A stretch of DNA of 64,000 nt, from positions 1-64,000 of the forward strand of contig NZ_BAYE01000017.1 in assembly GCF_000685095.1 (NCBI RefSeq), in the 5' to 3' direction. Under the pieces are notes generated by a model. That model made no database searches. It was given only the letters and a program-made list of their open reading frames with translations, and was not told the origin of the DNA. The position numbers and the translations under genes are program-made. Below, in pieces: positions 28,450 to 36,234 of the stretch (within the stretch, counting starts at the first letter, position 1; the number at the start of each line of letters is the position of its first letter). The stretch comes from Paraburkholderia caledonica NBRC 102488. Lineage in GTDB: Bacteria; Pseudomonadota; Gammaproteobacteria; Burkholderiales; Burkholderiaceae.

Positions 28450-29009
28450 GGCAGTCTCCTTGATCGATATGTGTGACCATCCACGCTGGCACAAGGCGCA
28501 AACCGAAGCGCACCGCTCCCGATGCCACGGCATGCGGCGCCCGGACAGCGCGGTCGCTTATCTTGACGCGGGAATGACGCGGGGAATGACTCGAACGCGC
28601 CCAATGGAAGGTGTCCAAAAATTATAGTTGGCGATGCTGAATAACAAAGCCGTGCATCGGACAAGCCCGGGGGCAAGCGCGCCTGAATGTAGCGTTCTGA
28701 CGCCCGGTTGGTGACAGGTGCGTTTGCTCCGCGCTGGATGCGGTGTGAAAATAGCGGGCTTCGTGGGGTGTTGAGGGGTTGGGCACTGTTTTCGTGCTGC
28801 GGGCGTCTGGGCGCATCCGGCGCGTTCTGCCGCACCGGATACGTTCCTGCGCGCTTTGGCGCCTTCATCGTGTCCGACGCTCTGTTGGGCGTCCGGGTTC
28901 GCGAGCGTTCCAGCGCCTTCACAATGCCCAGTTAGTCGTTTGTCACACTCTTCGCACCGTCCACGCATTAGCTGCCGGCGCGCCCTCTTTTGCTCATCGG
29001 CAGGCTCGC
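28450..29009. other. 560 bp non-coding region between divergent genes
   Basis: I find no supported gene. Open frames here are short and Arg/Cys-rich without ribosome-binding sites. An imperfect direct repeat (GACGCGGGAATGACGCGGGGAATGAC split as two GACGCGGG(G)AATGAC units) lies at 28565-28590, about 120 bp upstream of the DUF1059 start. An AT-rich patch at 28617-28650 may hold promoter elements. Confidence 0.5.
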
Positions 29010-30305
29010 ATGTCATCTTCGTTCGATTCCGCCCGCGTCGCCGTTATCGGCGGCGGACCCGCTGGCCTGATGGCCGCCGAGGCGCTTTCCCTGCAAGGCG
29101 TACAGGTCGACGTCCATGACGCGATGCCCTCGGTGGGCCGCAAGTTCCTGATGGCCGGCAAAGGTGGCATGAACATCACGCATTCGGAGCCGCTCGAGCC
29201 GTTTCTCGATCGCTACGGCGCCCGCCGCGAATGGATTGCGCCGCTGCTGCAGACGTTCGGGCCGGACACTCTGCGCGCGTGGCTGCGAGAGCTTGGGGTC
29301 GAGACGTTCGTCGGCAGTTCGGGACGCGTTTTCCCCACCGACATGAAAGCGGCGCCGATGCTGCGCGCCTGGCTGCATCGATTGAGGGATGCAGGCGTGC
29401 GCTTCTACATGCGGCAAAAATGGATCGGCTGGCAGACCGAAGAGGAGACCGCCGCCGACGCGTCCGCGACGGCGCATTCCGCGCATACCCTTGTGTTCGC
29501 CACGCCCGACGGCGAGCGGGCCGTAACCTATGACGCCGTCGTGTTGGCGCTGGGCGGCGCAAGTTGGCCTCGCCTCGGATCGGATGCGGCCTGGGTTCCG
29601 TTGCTCACGTCCCGCCACGTGCCCGTGCGTCCACTGCAACCCGCGAACTGCGGCTTCGACGTGGACTGGAGCCCTTACCTGCGCGGCCGTTTCGCCGGTC
29701 AGCCGGTAAAGTCCATCGCCATTTCATTTACCGATGTAGACGAAAAAGTCCACAATCGACAAGGTGAAATACTTTTGACGGAAACAGGCCTCGAAGGGAG
29801 CCTGATCTATGCGCTTTCCGCCGCGATTCGCGAGCGAATTCTTGCTGACGGCGAACTCACCATCGCCTTGGATCTGGCGCCCGGCTTGCCTTTGGAGCGA
29901 GTGATGTCAGAAGTCACGAGGCCGCGCGGCTCGCGGTCGATATCGAGTCACCTGCAGGGAAGAGTTGGGATTAGCGGTGTCAAACTGGCATTACTGCACG
30001 AGATGCTGCCGAAAGACGTGTTCGCAGATGCCCCACGTCTCGCGCACGCTATCAAGGCGCTCCCGGTAAAACTTCTGCGCGCCCGACCGATCGCAGAAGC
30101 CATCAGCAGCGCGGGGGGCATTCCGTTCGAAGCGCTGGATCAGCATTTGATGATCCGGCACTTGCCCGGTGTTTTTTGCGCGGGCGAAATGCTCGATTGG
30201 GAAGCGCCGACAGGCGGTTATCTGCTGACTGCGTGCTTTGCGAGCGGTCTCGTCGCTGGGCGCGGTGCCGCAGCGTTCACAGGGGCGCGCGGCGCGTCGC
30301 AGTAA
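29010..30305 (+). CDS. BaiN/HI0933-type flavoprotein (NAD(P)/FAD-dependent oxidoreductase)
   Basis: A 431-residue FAD protein. The dinucleotide fold GGGPAG is at 14-19; KGGMNITHSEP near 52-62 and the C-terminal FCAGEMLDWEAPTGGYLL near 387-404 are diagnostic of the HI0933/BaiN-like family (TIGR03862 branch). Relatives reduce double bonds in bile acids, but the role in this group is unknown. The start at 29010 was chosen because upstream residues (frame open to 28779) are not family-like. Composition drops visibly from about 29740 to 30200. Part of its code (29748-29769) recurs at 31654. Confidence 0.86.
   Translation: MSSSFDSARVAVIGGGPAGLMAAEALSLQGVQVDVHDAMPSVGRKFLMAGKGGMNITHSEPLEPFLDRYGARREWIAPLLQTFGPDTLRAWLRELGVETFVGSSGRVFPTDMKAAPMLRAWLHRLRDAGVRFYMRQKWIGWQTEEETAADASATAHSAHTLVFATPDGERAVTYDAVVLALGGASWPRLGSDAAWVPLLTSRHVPVRPLQPANCGFDVDWSPYLRGRFAGQPVKSIAISFTDVDEKVHNRQGEILLTETGLEGSLIYALSAAIRERILADGELTIALDLAPGLPLERVMSEVTRPRGSRSISSHLQGRVGISGVKLALLHEMLPKDVFADAPRLAHAIKALPVKLLRARPIAEAISSAGGIPFEALDQHLMIRHLPGVFCAGEMLDWEAPTGGYLLTACFASGLVAGRGAAAFTGARGASQ
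29748..29769 (+). repeat. 22-bp repeat, copy A, inside the flavoprotein gene
   Basis: This copy encodes the VHNRQGE motif of the flavoprotein. It matches 31654-31675 at 21 of 22 positions on the same strand; similarity extends weakly over about 48 bp. Confidence 0.75.
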
Positions 30306-30336
30306 AGTGGGCGCCGCGTCAGATTCCAAACTCGCT

Positions 30337-31464
30337 TCAGGCACGCGCCTTTAACCGCCACAGCGACGTAACTTCGGCGACCCGCGCTGCGTGCAACGGA
30401 TCGGTCTCGTCGGTGGATTTGGGATGCCTCGGACGAATATCCTCGCGCCCGATCACAGTTAAGCCGGCCTCGTCGATCGCGGCAAGCAACCACTCGCGGG
30501 TGCGCAAACCCAGATGCTCCGCGAAGTCCGACAAAATGAGCCAGCCTTCGCCCCCCGGCGACAAATGCTCGGCCAGGCCGTTGAGAAAGCCCAATAGCAT
30601 TCGGCTTTCCGGATCGTAGACCGCATATTCGATCGGCGATGCGGGCCGCGCCGGCACCCAAGGCGGGTTGCAAACAACCAGCGGCGCGCGGCCTTCAGGG
30701 AACAGGTCCACTTGAACGACCTCGACCTGCTGTTCGTAGCCGAGGCGCGCAATGTTCTCCCGCGCGCACGCAAGCGCTCTTGGGTCCTGGTCCGTGGCGA
30801 CGATCTTCTTCACGCCGCGCTTTGCCAGCAACGCCGACAGCACGCCCGTGCCGGTGCCGATATCGAACGCCTTATTCAACGAAGGCAGCGCGGTCCGCGC
30901 AACGAGATCCACGTATTCACCGCGCACCGGCGAAAACACACCGTAATAAGGATGAATGCGATCGCCGAGCGCGGGAATCTCGACGCCCTTTTTGCGCCAC
31001 TCGTGCGCGCCAATCAGTCCGAGCAGTTCGCGCAACGACACGACCGACGCCTCATCGGTCGGCGGTCCATAGGTCTCGATACACGCCTGTTGCACGTCGG
31101 GCGCGCGGCGCAGCGGAATCGCGTATGACGCGTCAAGCGGTATCAGGATCATGCCGAGCGTGCGCGCACGTTGTGACTGCGTCTGCCGGTGCAGGTTGAA
31201 CGCCTCGATCGGCGTGGCGCCCTGCTTGCGCGGTTTGCGTTCGAGACGTCGCGTCACCGCCTGCAACAGTTGCCGCGCGTTCTGGAAATCCCCGTTCCAC
31301 AGAAGCGCGGTGCCTTCGCACGCGAGCCGGTAGGCGGAGTCGGCGGTGGTCCGGTCGTCGGCGACGATCACGCGTTTTGGCGGAGGCACCGCCGCTTCGG
31401 AGCGCCAACGCGCGGTGCGGGGGCCGTCGGCTTCGGGCCAGGTGATGCTTGCAGGGCTGGTCAT
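30337..31464 (-). CDS. class I SAM-dependent methyltransferase, HemK/RsmC-like
   Basis: A 375-residue protein with an N-terminal domain of about 175 residues and a C-terminal Rossmann methyltransferase. Motif I is AFDIGTGTGVLSALLAKRG near 210-228, and motif IV VCNPPWVP lies near 265. The NPPW/Y tetrad marks enzymes that methylate amino groups of bases or Gln. The start MTSPAS at 31464 was preferred over an Arg-rich 34-residue extension, though no strong ribosome-binding site is visible. Substrate unknown; rRNA, tRNA or protein are all possible. Confidence 0.82.
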   Translation of the reverse strand: MTSPASITWPEADGPRTARWRSEAAVPPPKRVIVADDRTTADSAYRLACEGTALLWNGDFQNARQLLQAVTRRLERKPRKQGATPIEAFNLHRQTQSQRARTLGMILIPLDASYAIPLRRAPDVQQACIETYGPPTDEASVVSLRELLGLIGAHEWRKKGVEIPALGDRIHPYYGVFSPVRGEYVDLVARTALPSLNKAFDIGTGTGVLSALLAKRGVKKIVATDQDPRALACARENIARLGYEQQVEVVQVDLFPEGRAPLVVCNPPWVPARPASPIEYAVYDPESRMLLGFLNGLAEHLSPGGEGWLILSDFAEHLGLRTREWLLAAIDEAGLTVIGREDIRPRHPKSTDETDPLHAARVAEVTSLWRLKARA

Positions 31465-31653
31465 GATGAGGTGGGTCGTGTTGCGGGAGCGACGCGGTAA
31501 GACGTGGCCTGGTTGGACGGCGCTATGCGCCGGTGTGCGCGGGCGGCGTGCATGAGCAAACAGCAATGCCGGCCCGACCCGAATAGTAACCCCTGCCGCC
31601 TCGCCTCACGGCATCGTATTCGCCGCGCTGTTCGCCACGGATTTAGACAATTT

Positions 31654-31675
31654 TGTCCACGATCGACAAGGTGAA
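31654..31675 (+). repeat. 22-bp repeat, copy B, downstream of tRNA-Thr
   Basis: It matches copy A at 29748-29769 with one mismatch. The surrounding frame reads DLDNFVHDRQGERD, against DVDEKVHNRQGEIL in the flavoprotein, so it may be a degenerate fragment of a related gene. It sits about 160 bp beyond the 3' end of a tRNA, a common site for insertions. Confidence 0.7.
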
Positions 31676-31681
31676 AGAGAT

Positions 31682-31777
31682 ATGGCGAATTCGAGCATCA
31701 AAAGACGCTCACCGATCGGCGAAAAACTGCGATGGCTCGCGTGTGAGCCTCGTCGCCGCCCAATAGGTGCCCAATGA
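31682..31777 (+). CDS. possible 31-residue small ORF
   Basis: An ATG preceded by AAGGTGAAAG and ending at TGA 31777. The product is basic (many Arg/Lys) without a membrane segment. The ribosome-binding site is shared with the repeated sequence, so it may be chance. No family recognised. Confidence 0.2.
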   Translation: MANSSIKRRSPIGEKLRWLACEPRRRPIGAQ

Positions 31778-31784
31778 GCGCCAA

Positions 31785-31824
31785 ATAAAAAAACGGGGTT
31801 TCTGACTGAACAGAAACCCCGTTT
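31785..31824 (-). terminator. rho-independent terminator of sspB/tRNA-Thr
   Basis: A 14-bp perfect stem, AAACGGGGTTTCTG (31791-31804) with CAGAAACCCCGTTT (31811-31824), 6 nt loop. On the minus strand it is followed by a long T-run (plus-strand AAAAAAA around 31787-31793). It lies 9 bp beyond the encoded CCA end of the tRNA. Confidence 0.92.
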
Positions 31825-31832
31825 CGTGCTAC

Positions 31833-31908
31833 TGGTGCCGGCTGCAGGACTCGAACCCGCCACCTCATGATTACAAGTCAAGCGCTCTACCTGATGAGCT
31901 AAGCCGGC
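31833..31908 (-). tRNA. tRNA-Thr (anticodon TGT)
   Basis: A full 76 nt cloverleaf with encoded CCA. The acceptor arm GCCGGCT pairs with AGCCGGC; the D-arm is GCTC/GAGC; the anticodon loop CTTGTAA carries TGT, which reads ACA and ACG/ACU by wobble; the T-arm is GCGGG/CCTGC with loop TTCGAGT. The anticodon stem CTTGA/TCATG has a T-T mismatch at 28-42. It starts 20 bp after the sspB stop on the same strand and is probably processed from the sspB transcript or transcribed from within it. Confidence 0.95.
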
Positions 31909-31927
31909 ATGAGGCCGTGATTCTACT

Positions 31928-32446
31928 TCATTTTACGATCTTGAGGCGAGCCCTACCGCCACCTTTTGAACCGTCGTCGTCGGGCTGGTCGCCCTCCGGC
32001 GTCTGGTCAGCTTTGGCGGTGCTGTCAGTTGCGGACGGACCTTCGACCGCACGAGGCGCACTGGGGGCAACCGGCGCGGCGGCCGGCTCGACTGTTTCGG
32101 CGTCGGCACCCGAATCCTGCGCTTCGCCTCCGGTCGACTCGACCGGAAATGCCATGCCCTGCCCGTTTTCGCGCGCGTATATCGCGAGGATATTGGCGAC
32201 CGGCACTTCGATCTTGTGCGACTTGCCGGAGAAACGCGCGCTGAATTCGACCCACTCGTTGCCCATTTGCAACTGGCTCGTAGCCTCGAAGCTGATGTTC
32301 AACACAATCTCGTTGTCGCGCACGAATTGCCGCGGCACACGCGTCTGATTGTCGACGCGTACTGCGATATGCGGCGTGTAGCCGTTATCCGTGCACCATT
32401 CGTACAGCGCTCGCAGCAGGTACGGCTTGGTGGAAATCTCTTGCAT
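31928..32446 (-). CDS. sspB: ClpXP specificity-enhancing factor SspB
   Basis: An adaptor of 172 residues that tethers ssrA-tagged and other substrates to ClpXP. The core (about 1-108) starts MQEISTKPYLLRALYEWC, with the substrate-groove segment VPRQFV and ISFEATSQLQMGNEWVEFSARF. The middle (about 110-160) is a flexible Ala/Pro/Asp-rich linker, and the tail GGRARLKIVK is the short basic ClpX-binding module, as in E. coli (RGGRPALRVVK-like). The start at 32446 has AAGAGGA upstream. It follows sspA by 70 bp. Confidence 0.94.
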   Translation of the reverse strand: MQEISTKPYLLRALYEWCTDNGYTPHIAVRVDNQTRVPRQFVRDNEIVLNISFEATSQLQMGNEWVEFSARFSGKSHKIEVPVANILAIYARENGQGMAFPVESTGGEAQDSGADAETVEPAAAPVAPSAPRAVEGPSATDSTAKADQTPEGDQPDDDGSKGGGRARLKIVK

Positions 32447-32516
32447 CAGCAGTCCTCTTACCGGGCGCGGAGCTGCGCGCGAGACGCCGCGCGAAGCCCG
32501 CAACCCAAAGCCAAAC

Positions 32517-33128
32517 TCAACGACGCATCACCTTTTCCGAGGGCGTCAGCGCCTCGATATAAGCCGGACGGCTGAAAATGCGCTCGGCGTACTTCATCAG
32601 CGGTGCCGCATTCTTCGACAGTTCGATGCCGTAGTGATCGAGACGCCACAGGAGCGGCGCGATCGCGACGTCGAGCATCGAGAACTCTTCGCCGAGCATG
32701 TACTTGTTCTTCAGGAAGATCGGCGCGAGTTGCGTCAGGCGGTCGCGGATCGCGAGGCGCGCTTTCTCGTGATTCTTCTCCGCGGCCTTGCCCTTCTCGT
32801 TCTCGAGCGTGCCGACGTGGACGAACAGTTCCTTCTCGAAGTTCAGCAGGAACAGACGGGCACGCGCGCGTTGAACCGGGTCGGCCGGCATCAGTTGCGG
32901 ATGCGGAAAGCGCTCGTCGATGTATTCGTTGATGATGTTCGATTCGTACAGAATCAGGTCCCGTTCGACGAGAATCGGCACCTGACCATACGGATTCATC
33001 ACGGCGATGTCTTCCGGCTTGTTAAACAGGTCGACGTCGCGGATCTCGAAGTCCATGCCCTTTTCGAACAACACCAGCCGGCAACGCTGGGAGAACGGGC
33101 AAGTTGTGCCGGAATACAGAACCATCAT
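32517..33128 (-). CDS. sspA: stringent starvation protein A (GST-fold RNA polymerase-associated protein)
   Basis: A 203-residue glutathione-transferase-like protein without transferase activity in known members; E. coli SspA binds RNA polymerase and helps in acid and starvation survival. The N-terminal thioredoxin fold (about 1-80, MVLYSGTTCPFSQRCRLVLFEKG) and the all-helical C-terminal domain are intact. It lies between petC and sspB, an order conserved in beta- and gamma-proteobacteria. The start at 33128 (MMVLYS) is the family start. Confidence 0.94.
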   Translation of the reverse strand: MMVLYSGTTCPFSQRCRLVLFEKGMDFEIRDVDLFNKPEDIAVMNPYGQVPILVERDLILYESNIINEYIDERFPHPQLMPADPVQRARARLFLLNFEKELFVHVGTLENEKGKAAEKNHEKARLAIRDRLTQLAPIFLKNKYMLGEEFSMLDVAIAPLLWRLDHYGIELSKNAAPLMKYAERIFSRPAYIEALTPSEKVMRR

Positions 33129-33159
33129 GATTTACGTTTCCTCAAAAAGCTGAAGGGCC

Positions 33160-33223
33160 AGCGCGCGGAAAAACCGTTCAGCAGGTTTTTCCTGGCGCCG
33201 GCCCCACGCCGTGTAGCGGCGTG
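33160..33223 (-). terminator. two hairpins between petC and sspA
   Basis: CACGCCG/CGGCGTG (33205-33223, loop TGTAG) sits directly after the petC stop, and GGAAAAACC/GGTTTTTCC (33067-style arms at 33167-33175 and 33184-33192, loop 8 nt) follows. Neither is followed by a free T-run, so they look more like mRNA-processing or attenuation structures than full terminators. Confidence 0.45.
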
Positions 33224-33224
33224 A

Positions 33225-33980
33225 TTATTTGATATGTTTCCAGTACGCGGCGTTCAGTCGCCAGGCGAAAAAGCTCAGAATACCGAGGAACATCAGCACC
33301 CACACGCCAAGCTGTTTGCGGGTTTTCTGAGTCGGCTCGGACATCCAGGACAGATACGACACAAGGTCGGCCACAGCAGAATCATAATCTACCGGCGACA
33401 TCGTCCCCGGAGTGACCTGCTGGAAGCCCACAAATTTGTGCACCGTTTCGCCCGTTTTTTCGTCGACTTCGTCACCGAACTTCGCGGTACGTTGCCCCTG
33501 AAGCTGCCACAACACGTGAGGCATGCTCACGTTTTCATACACCAGATTATTCCAGCCAGTCGGCCGCGTATTGTCGCGATAAAAGCTGCGCAGATACGTG
33601 TAGAGCCAGTCCTTGCCGCGCGCCCGCGCTTCCACCGACAAATCCGGCGGACTTGCGCCGAACCACGCCTTCGCGTCGTCCGGGCGCATTGCCACGGTCA
33701 TCGTGTTGCCGACCTTGTCGGTAGTGAAAAGCAGGTTCGACTGAATCTCGGCTGGCGCAATGCCGAGATCGGTCAGCCGGTTGTAGCGCACCAGATTCGC
33801 GCTGTGGCAATTCAGGCAGTAGTTTACAAACAATTGCGCGCCGTGCTGCAAAGAAGCGAAATTGTCCGCGTTATCCGGCGCGCGGTCGAGATGAACATTC
33901 TCGTCCGCATACGCCGGGCCGCTCAGCACCGCGAGCAGTGTCGCGCCGATCAGCGCGCACGTCGAAAGCAGTTTCTTCAT
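33225..33980 (-). CDS. petC: cytochrome c1 of the bc1 complex
   Basis: A 251-residue membrane-anchored c-type cytochrome that takes electrons from the Rieske protein and passes them to soluble cytochrome c. A signal peptide covers about 1-25. The heme-binding CLNCH is at 55-59 (Cys55, Cys58, His59). The C-terminal anchor is about 226-244 (VWVLMFLGILSFFAW). The start at 33980 follows GAGGAG; the frame open to 34106 overlaps petB and is not used. It is the last gene of petABC. Confidence 0.95.
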   Translation of the reverse strand: MKKLLSTCALIGATLLAVLSGPAYADENVHLDRAPDNADNFASLQHGAQLFVNYCLNCHSANLVRYNRLTDLGIAPAEIQSNLLFTTDKVGNTMTVAMRPDDAKAWFGASPPDLSVEARARGKDWLYTYLRSFYRDNTRPTGWNNLVYENVSMPHVLWQLQGQRTAKFGDEVDEKTGETVHKFVGFQQVTPGTMSPVDYDSAVADLVSYLSWMSEPTQKTRKQLGVWVLMFLGILSFFAWRLNAAYWKHIK

Positions 33981-34003
33981 CTTCGTGTTCTCCTCGCTCG
34001 CCA

Positions 34004-35383
34004 TTAGTGGGACTTGAACCGCACCCGCTCGGGCGGCTGCTTGAACGTGCCAAGCCTCGTCCAGAACGGCATGCCGAGGAAAAACGCGAAGTAGATCAGC
34101 GCGCACACCTGCGCAATCAACGTGGCGGCCGGCGACGGCGGTTTAGTGCCGAGGAAGCCCAACGTCAGGAAAGCGAGCACGAAGATCCCGTAAAACACCT
34201 TGTGGAAGAACGGCCGGTAGCGGATCGACTTGACCGGCGAGCGGTCCAGCCACGGCAGGAAAAAGAGCGAAATCACCGCGCCGCCCATCACCACCACGCC
34301 CCAGAACTTCGACTCGGTGAAGGCCATTGCCAGAATCACGAGCACCGCGAGCACCGGCAAACCCAGTTTCCACTTGCCGCGGGCGCGCACCAGCGCGAGC
34401 AGGCCAAGCAACGCGATCACGATCATCAGCACGATCTTGAACGGATCGGTCGTGGCGCGCAGCATCGCGTAAAAGGCCGTGAAGTACCACACGGGCGCGA
34501 TTTCCTGAGGTGTTTGCAGCGGATTCGCCGGGACGAAGTTGTTGGCCTCGAGGAAGTACCCGCCCATTTCCGGCGCGAAGAAAATAATCGCCGCGAAAAT
34601 CATCAGGAAGATCGACACGCCGAAGAAATCGTGCACCGAGTAGTACGGATGAAACGGGATGCCGTCGAGCGGAATGCCGTCCGGGTCTTTCTTCGCCTTG
34701 ATCTCGATGCCGTCCGGGTTGTTGGAACCGACTTCATGCAGCGCGACCAGGTGAGCGACGACGAGCCCAAGCAACACCAGCGGTATCGCGATCACGTGGA
34801 ACGCGAAGAAGCGGTTCAGCGTGACGTCCGACACCACGTAGTCGCCGCGAATCCAAAGCGACAGGTCCGGCCCGATGAACGGAATGGCCGAGAACAGGTT
34901 GACGATAACCTGCGCGCCCCAGAACGACATCTGGCCCCACGGGAGCAGGTAACCGAAGAACGCTTCGGCCATCAGGCACAGGAAGATCGCGCAGCCGAAA
35001 ATCCATACGAGTTCGCGCGGCTTGCGGTACGAACCGTACATGAGGCCGCGGAACATATGCAAATACACGACGACGAAGAACATCGACGCGCCCGTGGAGT
35101 GCATATAGCGGATCAGCCATCCCCACGGCACTTCGCGCATGATGTACTCGACCGACGCGAACGCGAGCGTCGCGTCGGGCTTGTAGTTCATCGTGAGGAA
35201 AATGCCGGTGACGATCTGATTGACCAGCACCAGCAGCGCGAGCGACCCGAAGAAGTACCAGAAGTTGAAATTCTTCGGTGCGTAGTATTCGGAGACGTGC
35301 TTTTTCCAGGTGGACGTTAAGGGGAAGCGCCGGTCGATCCAACCGACCAGCCCGGTCGTCTCTACTTCGTGTTCGATCGCCAT
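34004..35383 (-). CDS. petB: cytochrome b of the bc1 complex
   Basis: A 459-residue integral membrane subunit carrying both b hemes and the Qo/Qi quinol sites. It contains the paired His helices (MHSTGASMFFVVVYLHMF and FFAFHVIAIPLVLLGLVVAHL) and the Qo motif PVWY near 305-310, the beta-proteobacterial form of PEWY. The C-terminal extension to 459 residues gives the extra helices seen in proteobacteria. Its start overlaps the petA stop by 1 bp (TAATG), implying coupled translation. Confidence 0.96.
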   Translation of the reverse strand: MAIEHEVETTGLVGWIDRRFPLTSTWKKHVSEYYAPKNFNFWYFFGSLALLVLVNQIVTGIFLTMNYKPDATLAFASVEYIMREVPWGWLIRYMHSTGASMFFVVVYLHMFRGLMYGSYRKPRELVWIFGCAIFLCLMAEAFFGYLLPWGQMSFWGAQVIVNLFSAIPFIGPDLSLWIRGDYVVSDVTLNRFFAFHVIAIPLVLLGLVVAHLVALHEVGSNNPDGIEIKAKKDPDGIPLDGIPFHPYYSVHDFFGVSIFLMIFAAIIFFAPEMGGYFLEANNFVPANPLQTPQEIAPVWYFTAFYAMLRATTDPFKIVLMIVIALLGLLALVRARGKWKLGLPVLAVLVILAMAFTESKFWGVVVMGGAVISLFFLPWLDRSPVKSIRYRPFFHKVFYGIFVLAFLTLGFLGTKPPSPAATLIAQVCALIYFAFFLGMPFWTRLGTFKQPPERVRFKSH

Positions 35384-36003
35384 TACGCTTCTCCTTTCTC
35401 GTCCTTGCCGATCACGAGCCCGTTGGCTCCCGTGAACATGTAAGGCGGGATGTCGAGGTTCTGCGGCGCAGGTTTGTTCTTGAAGACGCGGCCGGCCATG
35501 TCATAGGTCGAACCGTGGCACGGGCAGAGAAAGCCGCCTGGCCAGTCGTCAGGAAGATTGGGCTGCGCGCCCTCCATGAAGCGCGGCGTCGGCGTGCAGC
35601 CCAGATGGGTGCACACGGCAACGGCGACAAATATGTTCTTGCGGTCGGTCCGTGCACGGAATTCGTTGTTGCAGTACTCCGGCAACGGCATCGAAAAGAC
35701 GTTCTTGCTGTGGGGATCGGCTACTTCGTTATCGGCTTTCTGGACATCGGCAAGCATCTTGTCGGTGCGGTTGATGATCCAGACCGGCTTGCCGCGCCAT
35801 GCAACGGTCATCATGTCGCCGGGCTTCAGATTGCTGATGTCAACTTCGACCGGGGCACCTGCTGCCTTGGCCTTTTCAGATGGTGCAAACGAACTAACAA
35901 AGGGTACGACAGTGGCAACGCCTCCTATGCCACCTGCTACGGTCGTCGCTATCAGCCAGGTACGGCGGCTGCCGTCGACGCGTTCATCTTCCTTGTCTCG
36001 CAT
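35383..36003 (-). CDS. petA: Rieske iron-sulfur subunit of the bc1 complex
   Basis: A 206-residue subunit. The cluster ligands lie in CTHLGC and CPCHGS. Its N-terminus SRRTWLIATTVAGGIGG (about 13-29) is a twin-arginine signal-anchor, so the folded Fe-S protein is exported by Tat; tatABC is encoded 2-4 kb to the right. I chose MRDKEDE at 36003, the usual family start, although the frame is open to an ATG at 36081 (26 extra residues); neither has a strong ribosome-binding site. It opens the petABC operon. Confidence 0.93.
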   Translation of the reverse strand: MRDKEDERVDGSRRTWLIATTVAGGIGGVATVVPFVSSFAPSEKAKAAGAPVEVDISNLKPGDMMTVAWRGKPVWIINRTDKMLADVQKADNEVADPHSKNVFSMPLPEYCNNEFRARTDRKNIFVAVAVCTHLGCTPTPRFMEGAQPNLPDDWPGGFLCPCHGSTYDMAGRVFKNKPAPQNLDIPPYMFTGANGLVIGKDEKGEA

Positions 36004-36081
36004 CACACGCCCCACTTCTGAGTTGGATTTTTCCTTCACGTCGCTTCTACCGCCGCTAGTTTGCTCGAATGGAGTCGCCAT

Positions 36082-36234
36082 TTACAAGGGCCGATTGCCA
36101 AAAACCGTGCGAAGCCCTTGATAGGTAAGGGTTTCTCCGTACGGATCGCAAACTTTTTCGCACCTCCTTTTAAGTGTCCCCTCCGTTATTCGTGCCTTTT
36201 GCTTAGCTAATGCGTATTTTCTATTTCAAACGAA
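36082..36234 (-). promoter_or_regulatory. petA upstream region with an orphan strong Shine-Dalgarno
   Basis: This 153 bp must carry the petABC promoter. On the minus strand it contains AAAAGGAGGTG (plus 36161-36171), a near-perfect anti-16S match, but no ATG or GTG within 15 nt; only a TTG follows. A short 31-codon frame from that TTG would overlap petA. A TTGATT...-like -35 lies upstream, but I cannot fix the promoter. Confidence 0.4.

Larger units (their letters stand above)
31465..31832. other. 368 bp region with a repeat copy, a possible 31-codon ORF and the tRNA terminator
   Basis: No established gene. It contains repeat copy B (31654-31675), a small ORF with a Shine-Dalgarno (31682-31777) and the tRNA-Thr terminator (31785-31824). 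A minus-strand frame across the tRNA is a translation artefact. Confidence 0.6.

Noticed and set aside
31606..31881. 91-residue minus-strand frame beginning with NHEVAGSSPAAGTS
   Set aside because: This peptide is the translation of the tRNA-Thr 3' half and its terminator; the same string is a familiar artefact at tRNA genes.
33938..35320. 460-residue plus-strand frame antisense to petB
   Set aside because: Very rich in His, Arg and Glu, with no domain; petB on the other strand is unmistakable.
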